From Cyrtodaria siliqua (Eukaryota; Mollusca; Bivalvia; Adapedonta; Hiatellidae), in NCBI GenBank assembly GCA_037043455.1, contig JAWPHD010005120.1, forward strand, positions 62,001 through 126,000: a stretch of DNA of 64,000 nt. The letters run 5' to 3'. A program made the translations under genes and the position numbers. The notes under the pieces were generated by a model. That model did no database searches and was not told where the DNA came from. It saw only the letters and a list, made by a program, of their open reading frames with translations. Shown here piece after piece: positions 1-10,172 of the stretch (positions are counted from its first letter, which is position 1; each line of letters starts with the position of its first letter).

Positions 1-225
1 TACATGCCCTAGCAAAACGAACGAGCTGGAATATGTATATTCCATAAGATGTAGCACGAGGTACGTCCCCATCTAAATGTGGATAATGAACAATGCAAAG
101 TTAAAGTTATCTCTCTGATCTTAAATTTTAACATGTATGTTATCATTTGAAACCGAGATATGAAGATCGAGGAATGCTGCTATGGTATCCGAACTGTTGA
201 CTTTATCCAATATAGCAGGTGGTGG
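1..225 (-). pseudogene. RT1 reverse-transcriptase element, C-terminal RT fragment
   Basis: On the minus strand this encodes the region after the RT active site, including HLDGDVPRATSYGIY and QLVRFARAC (roughly bases 20-110). The matching stretch in the 13.5 kb copy reads HLDGDVPRVTSYWVY and QLIRFSRAC. The fragment is cut by the window start and joins a tRNA-derived repeat near base 206. It is non-functional here. The RT class is uncertain; a Penelope-like assignment is possible but unproven. Confidence 0.7.
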
Positions 226-357
226 AAAAGTTGTTCTTCAACCGGGATTCGAACCCAGGGTCTCAAGTTTACCGTACCATGGCTCTAACCACTGAGCTAT
301 CGAGGAATTACGGTTAGGAATCGATTATTCACCATTTACCTGTACCCGGTTACATAC
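206..357 (-). mobile_element. tRNA-derived SINE-like repeat, copy 1
   Basis: Read on the minus strand it has a good Pol III box A (TAGCTCAGTGGTTAGAGC, about 282-299) and a perfect box B (GGGTTCGAATCCC, 244-256). The segment that should form the anticodon stem does not pair, so I do not call a functional tRNA. A second copy with the same flanks lies at 448-594, which supports a dispersed SINE. Confidence 0.65.
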
Positions 358-447
358 ACCCCACCAGACTGAAATTTGTTCCTGAATTTCTAATTATGCA
401 GGAGAACCCCAGCTGCTGTTTCTCAATATAATCAGGGACGAGCCTGA

Positions 448-594
448 AAATATAACAGGTGGAGAAAAATCGTTCTCAACCGTGACTCGAACCCATGGTC
501 TCTGGTTTACCGTACTAGCGCTCTAACTACTGAGCTATCGATGACATACGGTTAGGAATCGATTATTCACCACTTAACAGTACCCGGTTACATA
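448..594 (-). mobile_element. tRNA-derived SINE-like repeat, copy 2
   Basis: Same family and orientation as the copy at 206-357, with shared flanks (AACAGGTGG... on one side, CCCGGTTACATACA on the other). Box A is at about 521-538 and box B at 483-493. Box B carries a substitution (GAGTCACGG side), so this copy is more decayed. Two copies in a row suggest a local duplication or a dimeric repeat. Confidence 0.6.
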
Positions 595-639
595 CATATA
601 CACGAGATCTGGTGGATACCTATTTGTGCTCATTTGAGC

Positions 640-890
640 AAAGAACGTTCAAGTCAAACGAACGGGAAATGTAGCATTCACAGAACACGGTCGTCAAAAA
701 TACGCATTCAAAACAAAACAATAAATATAAAGATGTATAGATAGGTGTATGCGCAAAAACAAACATAAATGTGTTGACAACTGGGTGTGGGGATAGAGCC
801 TTCGAACGATAAGTAGCAAAATGGCCGCCGGGGGTTTAAACTAGTTTCTAAGGTGCGCCAATATGCCAAGTCTCACTCTAAGCTACTGAA
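640..890 (-). mobile_element. RT1 3' region fragment
   Basis: Diverged minus-strand copy of the RT1 3' end. Landmarks are GAAATGTAGCATTCACAGAA (about 665), TGTTGACAA (about 772), and GGGGGTTTAAACTAG followed by a GGTGCGCCAA-type end (about 830-862). The same landmarks occur in the same order in at least fifteen other places in the window. Confidence 0.55.
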
Positions 891-1594
891 TGAGTGATAC
901 ACGTACATATCAGACATGAGCAACAGTGATAACTCAATAAGTTAGACAGACAGCAGAGCATATATTCAATCGATACATAATTAAATGAATAACATACATA
1001 GTCGACAAGAATATACACTATAAATGAGCCCAGAACATATCAAGTTGTATCAAAAGATCAGCTCAAACCAGTCATTTATATCATGTATTGCTGTGTATTG
1101 CGATATTTCAAATGATTTTACTCGTTCTTGTATACATTGCTATTGTAAAGCTATAAACATAATTGGAATAGGATACAGTAGCAGAATATATGTTACTAAA
1201 TTCTGCAAACATACTCAACCGGCTAAATGTAATAAAACCTCAAAGCGACATGCACAAACTATAAACACAATTGGAAATAGACTATTCAAGAAGAAGAATC
1301 GATACTCAAATTTAAATCAGTCTTCACAAAGTACAAAGCTCTTCCTCCTATTAATGGAAACCAATATATCGCTTAAACACGCACTTGGTATTGATTAGCA
1401 AATATCACAGCAAAGTGTTATATCAAACGTGTGTCTTTAAGTGCATTTGCGATTGAGGAAAGTTCGGACGTTGACGTTATCGTGATAATTATATTGCCTA
1501 ATAACAACAACATGAACGACAAAAAAAACGTTTGTAAGGATATAGCTGAAAGCAACATTTGTGATAAATGTTGTTATTGTTGGTTTGTTGTGCA
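891..1594. other. unassigned AT-rich sequence
   Basis: A + strand frame of 124 codons (1024-1398) and one of 170 codons (1431-1943) are open here. Neither shows a recognisable domain, a hydrophobic signal or gene-like codon use. The second runs through repeat-family C and an inverted-repeat arm, so I do not call genes. Confidence 0.5.
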
Positions 1595-1682
1595 TTGCAG
1601 ACATACGGTGCCATTGCGTTTGATTGCTGTCGTTTCTAAAGGACCATTGTTGCCATTTCTGTCATACAAAACGAACCGACCG
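1595..1682 (+). repeat. dispersed repeat family C fragment
   Basis: Contains ACGGTGCCATTGCGTTTG and TTTCTAAAGGACCATTGTTG. The same order, lightly diverged, occurs at 26,335-26,400 (minus), 26,755-26,835 (plus), 34,970-35,050 (minus), 39,285-39,350 (minus) and beside the 31-bp minisatellite at 25.4 kb. Function unknown. Confidence 0.5.
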
Positions 1683-2325
1683 TGCATTTCAGGGTGCCTA
1701 GACGTCGAATATGAATCGAGATTTTTATTACTTACTATATCTTTTCATAACTGGATTTGTTTTCAATCTTTCCGTAACCATCCGCTAAGCTTCGCAAAGT
1801 TAATCATTCATTTTGAGCCCACTTGTTGGCATGGTAATTTTATTTACAGCCGACAACCTAGGGTAGGGCGACTTAAAAGAATTCATGGTGTAAATGACAA
1901 AATATTAGCGCATTATACTATTTACATAATTTTTATTTGCTAGAGACATTGTTTGTCATTCCAAAATAAAAGTAAAAGATGATCAATTGCTTGAGGTGCT
2001 GACCATTGAACAACCACAACACACTGCATAGCCTACGTTTTACTTTGTACATTCGAAACAAAATCAGTCATGCAGAGACAATTCGAAAAATAACGCCGCA
2101 ATGTTGTTTTATTTTTACAATGTAAACATGGTGGTGGGTGGCGGGGAGGGTGTCATCATGAATTTAGGACTTTGTGAAGCTTAACGTATGACTCGGGTAG
2201 GATTGTAAACAGAACCAGGAGCGTCTATTTTTATTCTATCATTCTATAACAGGTATGACAGTATATAAAGTAATAAAAGCAAATCTCGATTCATATTCGA
2301 CGTCTAGACACCCTAAAATGCACAG
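1683..2325. repeat. possible foldback element with ~45-bp inverted ends
   Basis: The arm at about 1,683-1,730 (GTGCATTTCAGGGTGCCTAG, then ACGTCGAATATGAATCGAGA) recurs inverted at about 2,277-2,323 with only a few mismatches. The 550 bp between the arms has no recognised content. No target-site duplication is clear, so this may be a terminal-inverted-repeat element or two chance insertions of one repeat. Confidence 0.45.
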
Positions 2326-2392
2326 TAATGCTATCTAGGATAACAAATACTTATGATGATACGTATCAATGTTGATGAATCGATTGTAGGTG

Positions 2393-2720
2393 TCAATTAG
2401 GCGTGTCATACGTCATACATGAAGTAGGTATACAAGCAAAACAGGAAATGTAGCATTCACAGAACACGGTCAACCAAAATGTCGCATCTGAAACAAACAT
2501 TACTACAAGGTTAATAGAAGCAACGTTAGTGACACCACACAATAAAGGAGTTGACAATATGTGAACCGCCGTGGAAAGGTCAGTTAAAGGAGTTGACAAT
2601 ATGGGAACCGCCGTGGAAAGGTCAGTTTTCAGGTTGCACAAAACCTCACGCGTACCTTATTGTCATCCCAATAATACGGGACAGTGTTAATAAAGAAAGC
2701 CAGGCAGACTGAATAGGCAA
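2393..2720 (-). mobile_element. RT1 3' region fragment with internal 42-bp duplication
   Basis: Minus-strand RT1 3' end: GGAAATGTAGCATTCACAGA at about 2,443, then AAAGGAGTTGACAATATG and GGTCAGTT. The AAAGGAGTTGACAATATG...GGTCAGTT block (about 42 bp) is present twice in a row (about 2,543-2,626). This is a first step of tandem amplification inside the element. Confidence 0.6.
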
Positions 2721-2889
2721 TACTGTAATCAATAACGTTTAATACAGTTCAAAGGAAATGGTTCAGAATTTGGAATATAGGTTAAGAAGCACACACAAAA
2801 ATACGCTTCACTGTAACTCTGGAGAGTTAAATCAACAGGCATTAATCCAGTAGATGTATCTCTCTAATTTTATCATTTATGTTGCTATA

Positions 2890-3740
2890 CATTTATCAGT
2901 AAACATTTGAAAACCGTATAGAGAGGAATTAGCCAGTATACAAGTGACAACTAAACAGAGAGGCACTGATCAGCAAAGAAATACTATATATATAGAGAGG
3001 CACTGAACAGTAAACAATTGACACACACATAGAGAGGCACTGATTCGTCAACCGTTTATACGGATATAGAGTAGGACTGATCAGTAAACAATTGGTAATT
3101 ACAAACAAATTCACTGATCCGCAAACATGTAATAACTGTATAGAGATGTACTGATCATTAAGAAATATAAAAAGATCGGACAGGGAAAGTAGCATTCAAG
3201 GAGGACAGTCAACCACAAAACACAGAAACAAACACGCAAACAGACGAACAAGAAGGCAAAAGTAATAATAAATGCAAACGACATCACAAACACAAAAGGG
3301 TTGATAATAGGGCTACCGCCTTAAGGCTACCGTCTAACCCCTAAACACTATCTATATACAGAGAGGCACTGACAAGTAAACACGTAATAGCTAGACAGAG
3401 GCACTTAAGAAACACGTAACACATATTTAGAGAGTCACTGATCAGTAAACAATTGGTAACTACAAAGAAACTCAATGATCCGTAAACATGTGAGAAATAC
3501 ACAGAGATGTAATGATTCTTAGGACATATCTATATACGGAGAGGTACTAATCAGTAAACAATCGTTGCATATATATATATATATAGAGGCACTGATCCGT
3601 AAACATTGAGATGCACTGATCCGTACATGTAGAGAGAGGCGCTGATCGGGATATATATTCTTAATTGATAGAGAGGTACTGCTATGCTAACAATGGAGTT
3701 TTATATATAGAAAGATGCACTGATATGATAACAATTGACT
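2890..3740. repeat. degenerate minisatellite, AGAGAGGCACTGATCAGTAAA type
   Basis: About fifteen to twenty irregular repeats, 30-60 bp apart, share AGAGAGGCACTGATC followed by (A/C)GTAAACAATTG. Spacing and sequence are strongly diverged, so this is an old array. An RT1 fragment (3,160-3,350) interrupts it, with satellite units on both sides, so that insertion is younger than the array. Confidence 0.75.
3160..3350 (-). mobile_element. RT1 3' region fragment inserted in satellite
   Basis: Minus strand. It begins with AAAAAGATCGGACAGGGAAA and carries GTCAACCACAAAACACAGAA, CACAAAAGGGTTGATAATAG and GGCTACCGCC. It lies inside the 2.9-3.7 kb satellite. The terminus GATCGGACAGGGAAAG recurs at 10.1, 28.0, 32.9 and 38.0 kb, so it is probably the true 3' end of one RT1 subfamily. 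Confidence 0.65.
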
Positions 3741-3920
3741 TGAATGGAATTGGGGTTTTACGGCGGACCAACACAAGCAAGGTTGTATGGCGCCAAACAG
3801 GGATGAACATGCCAGGGTCATCCTCCATTTACATCTAGATACAAATATGGAGAATGGGCCTAGAACCCTCTAACCTGCAGAACTGCAGAGTTGCTGCACA
3901 TTCTATTGTACATTTGCATA
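3735..3920 (-). mobile_element. SINE-alpha fragment (5'-truncated)
   Basis: Shares TATGGCGCCAAAC, CATCCTCCATTTACATC, ATATGGAGAATGGGCCTAGA and CAGAGTTGCTGCA with the complete copy at 52,811-53,209 and the opposite-strand copy at 47,977-48,165. The end toward lower coordinates (GAATGGAATTGG) corresponds to the AATTC-rich 3' tail. Confidence 0.65.
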
Positions 3921-4129
3921 TGCGGTGTCACGAAGAAGACCTTGAATGAGAATGATAAACAAATGACAATTGAACATGAAGATGGTATATGATAACAATT
4001 TAACAATTTATATTAAATGTAAATAAGTATCGACTATCATTGTCGCGTTGAGCAATCAACTTCAGATTCTCATTTGAAAATCAATACACTGGAACAAACT
4101 CTTGGATCGTATTGGAATTCTCGATAGAA

Positions 4130-4400
4130 ATAAATACTGAAGGCCACAAACACAAACAAAAGATAAAAAAGTAGCCGGCTCGGTTTTATTAAGTCTGTTT
4201 ATGATAGGTAATATAACATGATGCACCTCAAACGACCCCTAGCACTGCTGCACCTCAAACGACCCCTAGCACTGTCTTAAGCGATCTTCTACTTTAAAGC
4301 CATTCAGACTGGAACTTGGTTATCCCTAAACAACATTAAATAATAACACTAATGATTTGTAGTCGGGGCTATTATTTAAAACCACCGTCTATATCATGTA
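4130..4400 (-). repeat. repeat family A, diverged copy
   Basis: Minus-strand family A: CGGTTTTATTAAGTCTGTTT (about 4,181), then CCCCTAGCACTG, CTTAAGCGAT and TTTGTAGTCGGGG. A 26-bp block around TGCACCTCAAACGACCCCTA is tandemly duplicated (about 4,222-4,275). The hairpin stem typical of the family is partly broken here. Confidence 0.55.
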
Positions 4401-4589
4401 TATAGTTGCAACCTTTAAGAGTTGAACCAAACACATTAAAACGAACTATATAACTAACATTGATTCATTCACTAAAGATAGAAAATTACAATCGAATTAG
4501 TACAAGACATATCTGGACAAATTGTGACTACATACTTTATTCCATGTATTATTTCTCCAAGTAAATGAAGGTCATATAAGAGAGACATA

Positions 4590-4850
4590 CGGTACCCCGG
4601 ACAAAGGGAGAAAGGTGCATGAACTTTCGTCCCAAGTTTTTTTTTTGTCATACCCTATATTGGTTTTATATTTGTCTGTAACTGCTGTGGTTTTTCATTT
4701 CTGGATAAATCTTGAGGTGTTTCTAATGATGTATTTGTATACAGCTTTACAACAACATTCAAGCGTATCGTTTCTCTGGATATGGACTTTATTGTTGGAG
4801 ATTTGCTTTTGATGGAATGTACTTATATTTACACTGTTGTGCGAATTTGG
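4590..4850 (+). mobile_element. RT1 second-subfamily 3' fragment
   Basis: Contains GGTGCATGAACTTTCGTCCC, CTGCTGTGG and TTGATGGAATGTACTTATAT. These match, in the same order, the minus-strand RT1 copy around 39,430-39,680. It is the non-coding or C-terminal 3' part of that subfamily. A short hydrophobic frame of 65 codons here is not treated as a gene. Confidence 0.6.
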
Positions 4851-4954
4851 GTGTTAAAGACATAATACACATCATCGTGTATATCGATTAATCTGAATCA
4901 CTGGTTGTACATATTGAAGACAATAGAATATGTATACATCCAGTGGAAATATGT

Positions 4955-5232
4955 TTTTGAATTGAATCGAATTGAATTGTATTTTATAGTATAGTCGCAT
5001 CAACAGCTAAGGTCATATGGAGACTTTCCAGCTTCCATTGGTGGAGGAAGACCCCAGGTGACCCTCCGGGCAATTTTCGTACACGGGCGAGCACCTGGGT
5101 AGAACCAACGACTTTCCATAAGCCATCTGTATAAACTCCTGACATAAAGATTCCTAAGCCCATGAGGGATCGACCCACAGCGTTGAGGAGCAAGTGATTT
5201 CAAGTCAGAGGCTCTAACCACTCGGTGAAGGT
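4955..5232 (-). mobile_element. SINE-beta, tRNA-derived, full-looking copy
   Basis: On the minus strand the head has box A (CTTCACCGAGTGGTTAGAGC, about 5,208-5,227) and box B (GTGGGTCGATCCCTC, about 5,163-5,178). The spacing resembles a long-arm tRNA (Ser/Leu type). The body contains GGTTCTACCCAGGTGCTCG and CTTCCTCCACCAATGG, and the copy ends in an (AATTC)n-type tail at about 4,955-4,983. The body matches the + strand copy at 25,225-25,425. Confidence 0.7.
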
Positions 5233-5247
5233 CGCCCTATGTTGTTT

Positions 5248-5857
5248 GAAGTCACATTACTGTCAGAATAGAACACATTTATTTATCAGATCATAATTAT
5301 TTGATTCCAAGCTTACATACTACATCAGTTACACATAGAAGTAGATATAAAATACGAATAAGAAATGTTGCATTCAAGTACCAGTATAAATATGTGTACG
5401 TTGTTTGAATAAATGCTGAAAAGGGTATCCCTTGGAAGCAACAAACACAAACAACAGATTCAAGTAGAAGACTCGGTTTTATAAAGTCTGTTCATGAAAG
5501 GTATTGCAAAGTGCAACACCTCTCACGCCTCCTAGCACCGACTTAAGAGATTTTATACTTTAAAGCCACACAGATTGGGCTTGGTGATCCCAAAGGACCA
5601 GTAAGTAATAACACTACTGATTTGTAGTCTGGACGACATTTTGGGGCAACCACACATCACTAAACAAACGCTAGTGTGAATAATGCCAATACATACTGAA
5701 GAGGGGATCCCTTGGAAGCAACAAACACAAACAAGAGATAAAAGTCACGTTACTGTCAAAATACTATACATTTATGTATCAGACCATATTTGATTCCAAG
5801 CATACATAGAACATCAGTAACATCTGTTACATCATAGAAGTAGATCTAAAATGTAGA
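5248..5857 (-). repeat. repeat family A inside a partial direct duplication
   Basis: Family A (5,400-5,690, minus) with GTCTGTTCATGAAAGG, CTCCTAGCACCGACTTAAG and AACAAACGCTAGTGTGAA. The flank GTCACATTACTGTCAGAATA (5,248-5,355) recurs at 5,753-5,857. The element's own head (TCCCTTGGAAGCAACAAACA) recurs at about 5,700. The arrangement looks like a duplication of roughly 505 bp with later loss. Confidence 0.6.
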
Positions 5858-6455
5858 AGTCAAGGACCACAGAGTTTCATAGAATGTGAAAGACTCACCA
5901 CCAGCGATTACTGCTAACAGACGGATGCAGCACTCAATGTGTGTACAAGGTACTAGCACAATAATTCCATTTGTTTTTAAAACAAACTATTTCAAAATCA
6001 CAACTGTAATGTATGCTCCAATACTGTACACATTTATATACATGTAGTTGCTCTATTATTAGTACACTTTGTCCAACGTTTCATCATATGTTTACGTAAT
6101 TTAAACACAAACGTAGCAGTAACGCAAATTCGAAGACACACTAGTATTGAAATACGATATCAGGGACTATTATCAATACATAACTTGTCTGCAGTGCAGT
6201 GGAGAAGAGAACTAGTGAACAATTAAAACAAAATCAACGGTAACAATACAGCTGAGCTATCTCCGCGTAACACCCTTACGAGTCAATTCAATTACGTTGA
6301 TCGCCATTTATTATGTTTTAATTACACTTACTGCCGTTAAGGATCACGTTAAACTATATTAATTTATTTTGTCAATTAGAAATTCTGGAGACGTTCTAGA
6401 GAAAATGTGCAATAAACGTCAAGTTTCATCTATAAGTACTTATTAATTTTTCAGC
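5858..6455. other. no recognised feature
   Basis: Unique-looking AT-rich sequence. I see no repeat matching elsewhere in the window, no long frame and no RNA gene. Confidence 0.5.
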
Positions 6456-6655
6456 GTCTCCATGGCCAAGTGGTTAAGGGCGTTGCGTTGTAAACCTTCT
6501 GGCCTTTCACCCTGCGGGATCGAATCCCACTGGGAGCTCGACTTGTAAGTGAGGAAGTGACGATTCTTACGGATAGCGGGAGGTGTACAGTACTGGTCAT
6601 ACCTGACATATGTTGAAATTGACGTAAAACATCATACAAACAAACAAACAAACTT
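6456..6655 (+). mobile_element. SINE-gamma, tRNA(Ser/Leu)-like head, (CAAA)n tail
   Basis: Box A CATGGCCAAGTGGTTAAGGG (6,461-6,480) and box B GGGATCGAATCCCA (6,516-6,529) are both strong. The body runs through GAGGAAGTGACGATTC and TGACGTAAAACATC to a (CAAA)n tail at about 6,633-6,653. The head looks like a Ser or Leu tRNA, but the 3' acceptor half is missing, so this is a SINE rather than a tRNA gene. A 66-codon minus frame over it is not coding. Confidence 0.75.
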
Positions 6656-6789
6656 TTTCACACTACCTTATCAATGAAAAGCGTATTTCTTTCATTAAAA
6701 AATTGAAAAAATTAAACTATGTGGGCTTGCCAAGAAGTTATTTTTCATATGAGATACTCTTTTGGTCAACTATGAAATAAATATTTAAA

Positions 6790-7890
6790 TACAAAATGTG
6801 CACCGCTTGTCGCAGATTTATTTTTGTACTGCTGTAAAAAAGATTTCATGATGAGTATTGCAACCTATACCCTTATAGATGTTATGGAAGCCCTTAATAA
6901 CACCTCTCGGTATCTGGATGCCCTACTGAAAAAATAGAAAAATCTATGACAGAATGGATGATTTTAATTTTGATATTGTTAATTATCCCCAGTTCACCTA
7001 TTGTTCATATGCTTCTTAGCTTTTTCGCTTTTTTGAGTTTGTAGTCGAGTTGAAGACTTTAATATTCGTAATGTGTGTATAACTAAGACGCTACTCCAAC
7101 AGGGCAGTACCGTTAACATAAACATCGATAAACATTTGCAACATTGTATTATCTTATCTCTGATATACTTTTAATATATAAAATCTCCTGCGACAAAGAT
7201 TATCACAACATGACTTCTTTGGTGATGTGATTTACAACTTCTTAAGACGTTTGACCATAATCAATGTCATATAATTTTTATTAGCCGTTTTAAAAAATAT
7301 AATTTTGCAACAAACTGCATGTTTAGTGGTTGACCCATTTACTGTCTGCCACTATGATGTCGCTTTTGATTGTGTGATAACCGGACAGATTGTGGACTAT
7401 ACGATGACGTATACCTAAATCATCAAAGGACTGTGGCGTTTGATATTTGTCTTTAATCTTGTCTTGTTAACCGTTAATGGTTGGTTCTTCTATTGGTCTG
7501 GCTTCTGCCAAGTTATTGAGAACTTGCATTTTGGCTTCATATGTTTTTGTTGTTATATTCATTTAAACATGATCATTTATACATGTGTTATGTTGCTTGT
7601 TAATGCTGCCTTGTTTTTTAGAGTATATAACCTGACGTGCATATATTTATTTACACTGTCGGACTTGGTGCACCCTAAAACCTGGTTTAAACACCCAGCG
7701 GCCTTTTCACAACTTACCGTTCCAAGGCCCTATTTCCAACCTGTTTATGACTGCGTTTATTTTTTGGTCTCCTATCTTGCATTTATTTATCATTAAATAA
7801 GCGTTGTTTGTGTCATTGTGCGTTTTAATTGACTGGGACCTTGAATGCTAAATTTCCTTTTCGACTTGTATAATCAAACTTTCGTTGTAC
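6790..7890 (+). pseudogene. RT1 element copy, decayed RT plus 3' region
   Basis: An RT fragment begins at about 6,797 with APLVADLFLYCC and continues through a broken stretch where SRYLD is still visible near 6,910. DDFNFDIVNYP follows at about 6,958. Roughly 200 bp of the RT palm expected from the 13.5 kb copy is missing between these. The 3' part (about 7,310-7,890) carries ACCGGACAGATTGTGGACTA, TTCTGCCAAG, TTTACACTGTC, GGTTTAAACACCCAG and GAATGCTAAATTTCC. Stops and indels rule out function. A 118-codon hydrophobic frame (7,440-7,796) is this 3' region read through and is not called. Confidence 0.75.
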
Positions 7891-8084
7891 CCACCTTACC
7901 CTCCCTAGTCAGCGGACGTATTTTCCGTTTACTTTTCAAACACGTTAGCATATTACATAGCAATTTATAACCGATGCAAAGGACTGAACAGCAGAGTAAT
8001 GAGTTTAAATCGACCACTCTGATTGCATGAACACATTTTGATGCTTTTATGTCGCTGTGTTTTCTTTGAATTAGTGCAGCTTGT

Positions 8085-8165
8085 TGTTTGTTTCTGGGTG
8101 TGTTTGTAGTTGATTATCGTCCTTGAATGCTGCATTTCCTGTTCGATTTGTATCTCTACTTTCTA
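8085..8165 (+). mobile_element. RT1 3' terminal fragment
   Basis: GTTTGTTTCTGGGTGTGTTT, GTCCTTGAATGCTGCATTTC and TGTTCGATTTGTATCTC match the last ~80 bp of RT1 copies elsewhere. Confidence 0.55.
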
Positions 8166-8246
8166 CTTATCCCTAATTCGAAAACATACCAACTAAATTT
8201 ATTGTGACATTATGTTTCCCTAGGCGTTTGCAAAATATCTTTTTGA

Positions 8247-8668
8247 AATTGTTAATGTTTGAGGGGGTTTGCAAGCGTCTGTCCACAGCAGAGGGTCGTA
8301 TTGACCTCAAAGGGTTCGCCTTCCCAGTTGGCGAGATCCCCCTGGGAAATCCTTACCCCGAGTGTTTTATGCATGTTACAGTATATTGTAGCGGATTATT
8401 ATGTGTACATCCTTAATACTGTATTCACACCAAGCTCACACTAATGTGTAAGCTGTACCTGTATTAACAATACAGAATACCCTCCCCGTGATTTAATCAC
8501 GGAGGTAGTATAATACTTTAAATAAAATTATGTTAAAATCCCTTACAAAGTATTTTTAAGGATTATCCAGGGGGATCTCGCCAACTGGGAAGGCAAACCT
8601 TTGAAATCAATTGGGCTCTTTACTGTGACCAGTCAGTCGCTTGCAAACCCCCTCAAAAGTTAACGCTG
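8247..8668. mobile_element. foldback/MITE-like element with ~110-bp inverted arms
   Basis: The left arm (about 8,247-8,358) runs through TTTGAGGGGGTTTGCAAGCG, CAAAGGGTTCGCCTTCCCAG and TGGCGAGATCCCCCTGG. The right arm (about 8,558-8,668) is its inverse, with roughly 80% matching. The ~200-bp centre holds an independent perfect hairpin, CCGTGATTTAATCACGG (about 8,485-8,503). No transposase is present. Two short + frames over the left arm are not coding. Confidence 0.7.
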
Positions 8669-9200
8669 AATTACAGTTATTTGGATTTTTGGATATTATC
8701 CATGTTTGATTTTGTTATTGACGAAACACTTGCAATAAATGGTGTATGTTTTTTTATTGTTTTTATTTTCAACCAATCTTATGAAGTTCATAACTTTAAG
8801 CGGACTTGGATTCATGTTATTTTTACATTGCACGTGTTTTTCCGTTTTTATTAATTGTTTAACAAGTGATTCAATGTAACGTTTAAACATGGACATTAAC
8901 AATGTCAACACAGTAGTCGATTAACTGAGTTCTTCAATCGATACTTGTATTAGTTCATTCATGATTTAGGATTAAGTTTGCTTGATGAAATTAGTGTTGT
9001 CCTGATTAATCAGGTGGGCCGTACTTTAGTATTGTCCTGATTATTTGCTTCAACATTGTATAAATTCTTCATATAAACGGAAACAGCAATACTGCTTGAA
9101 TCGCTTAAATATATATGCACTTAATTGATATACTATATACATGTACTCTTAATTTATTTGAAGCTATATATACTTGTTTATCGCTTATCATAACTGCGAA
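8669..9200. other. no recognised feature
   Basis: AT-rich DNA. TTAGTATTGTCCTGATTA-like text occurs twice near 8,990-9,045 as a small local repeat. Nothing else is supported. Confidence 0.45.
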
Positions 9201-9204
9201 TCAG

Positions 9205-9430
9205 TAATGATATTTGTACTGGTCCTTTCGGATCAACGAGCCTAATATAGGTGGCCTTGAAGTAGAATACTGCTTTAATCCGTGCCAGGGGACGTGGGAG
9301 GTGTTGCGTCCTGCATTACCACTCACGAACAGACGCAATAAAACCAAGTCTGCTATTTCTTTCTCTTGGTTGTATTTGCTCCTTCCAACGGATCTCCTTT
9401 ATCAGTATTTAACATTAATGAAACACGTGA
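9205..9430 (+). repeat. repeat family A, single + strand copy
   Basis: CTGGTCCTTTCGGATCAACG, TATAGGTGGCCTTGAAGTAG, ACAGACGCAATAAAACCAAG and ATCTCCTTTATCAGTATTTA follow the family order. The 7-bp hairpin arms are still visible (CAGACgC...aAGTCTG) with one disrupted pair. A 91-codon frame across it is not coding. Confidence 0.65.
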
Positions 9431-10075
9431 AATCAGGTGTCGAAGCAAATACGTCACTAATACTTCTTTTTATATTAATTTCTTTTTAAAACCGTTATTA
9501 CTAAATGCTATTTGAAAATTCACGGATGAAGAGGGCGCAAGTAGTTGGTGAACTGTTGTGTGTGTGTCATTTGATTTGAGACGGCGTAAGCAGATGATTC
9601 ATATCCTGGTACGCAGGGTCATTTATTGGACTAGAGGGAGAGGACAGTTGTGCCTTTTTCATGTGAATAAGTTTTGGCAATTGTTGTGATAGTGGAAGAG
9701 CATAATAATACGGCCTGTAATAGTATTTTGGCGTTTGTGTACTGAATGGTTTTGTCATTTTGTGTGCTAGAAGACATTGGTGTTCTCCAGGATATGGAAA
9801 ACAAGTGTATAAAAAGATGAAAAGGCGAAGGCAGCAGTTAAATATTTAGTCAAACGAAGTGTGCTAGAGCGGTAGACAGTTTGTGTACTAGAGGAAGTAA
9901 TTTATTCTTAGAAGGTGTTGAGGATTTGGCCGTTGTTGACTACTGTATGGCGTGTGTATTGGTGGGTTGGAGGACAGTAATTGTTTTAGATGGCGAGGCA
10001 GTTTTTGAGTTAGAGGTCGACGGAAATTATGGTAGAGGACATGGGCAGGTGGTTTGTTAATTTAAGGATTGAGAA
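9431..10075. other. no recognised feature
   Basis: Moderately purine-rich sequence with scattered GGTAGAGG-like words. A 63-codon minus frame (9,567-9,758) has no recognisable similarity and no splice or promoter context that I can support. Confidence 0.45.
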
Positions 10076-10172
10076 ATATAAAAAAGATCGGACAGGGAAA
10101 GTAGCATTCAAGGAGGACAGTCAACCACAAAACACAGAAACAAACATGCAAACAGACAAACAAGAAGGCAAA
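10076..10172 (-). mobile_element. RT1 3' terminal fragment
   Basis: AAAAGATCGGACAGGGAAAG followed by TAGCATTCAAGGAGGACAGT and AACAAGAAGGCAAAA is nearly identical to the ends at 3.16 and 32.93 kb. This suggests a relatively recent, strongly 5'-truncated copy. Confidence 0.65.

Noticed and set aside
229..540. tRNA genes on the minus strand
   Set aside because: Boxes A and B are good but the anticodon arm does not pair and the unit is repeated with shared flanks; a SINE is the better call.
1024..1943. Two consecutive + frames of 124 and 170 codons, first taken as a possible small gene
   Set aside because: The second reads through family C and an inverted-repeat arm; neither has recognisable composition or motifs.
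6456..6540. tRNA-Ser/Leu gene
   Set aside because: The acceptor 3' half is missing and the sequence continues into a SINE body with a (CAAA)n tail.
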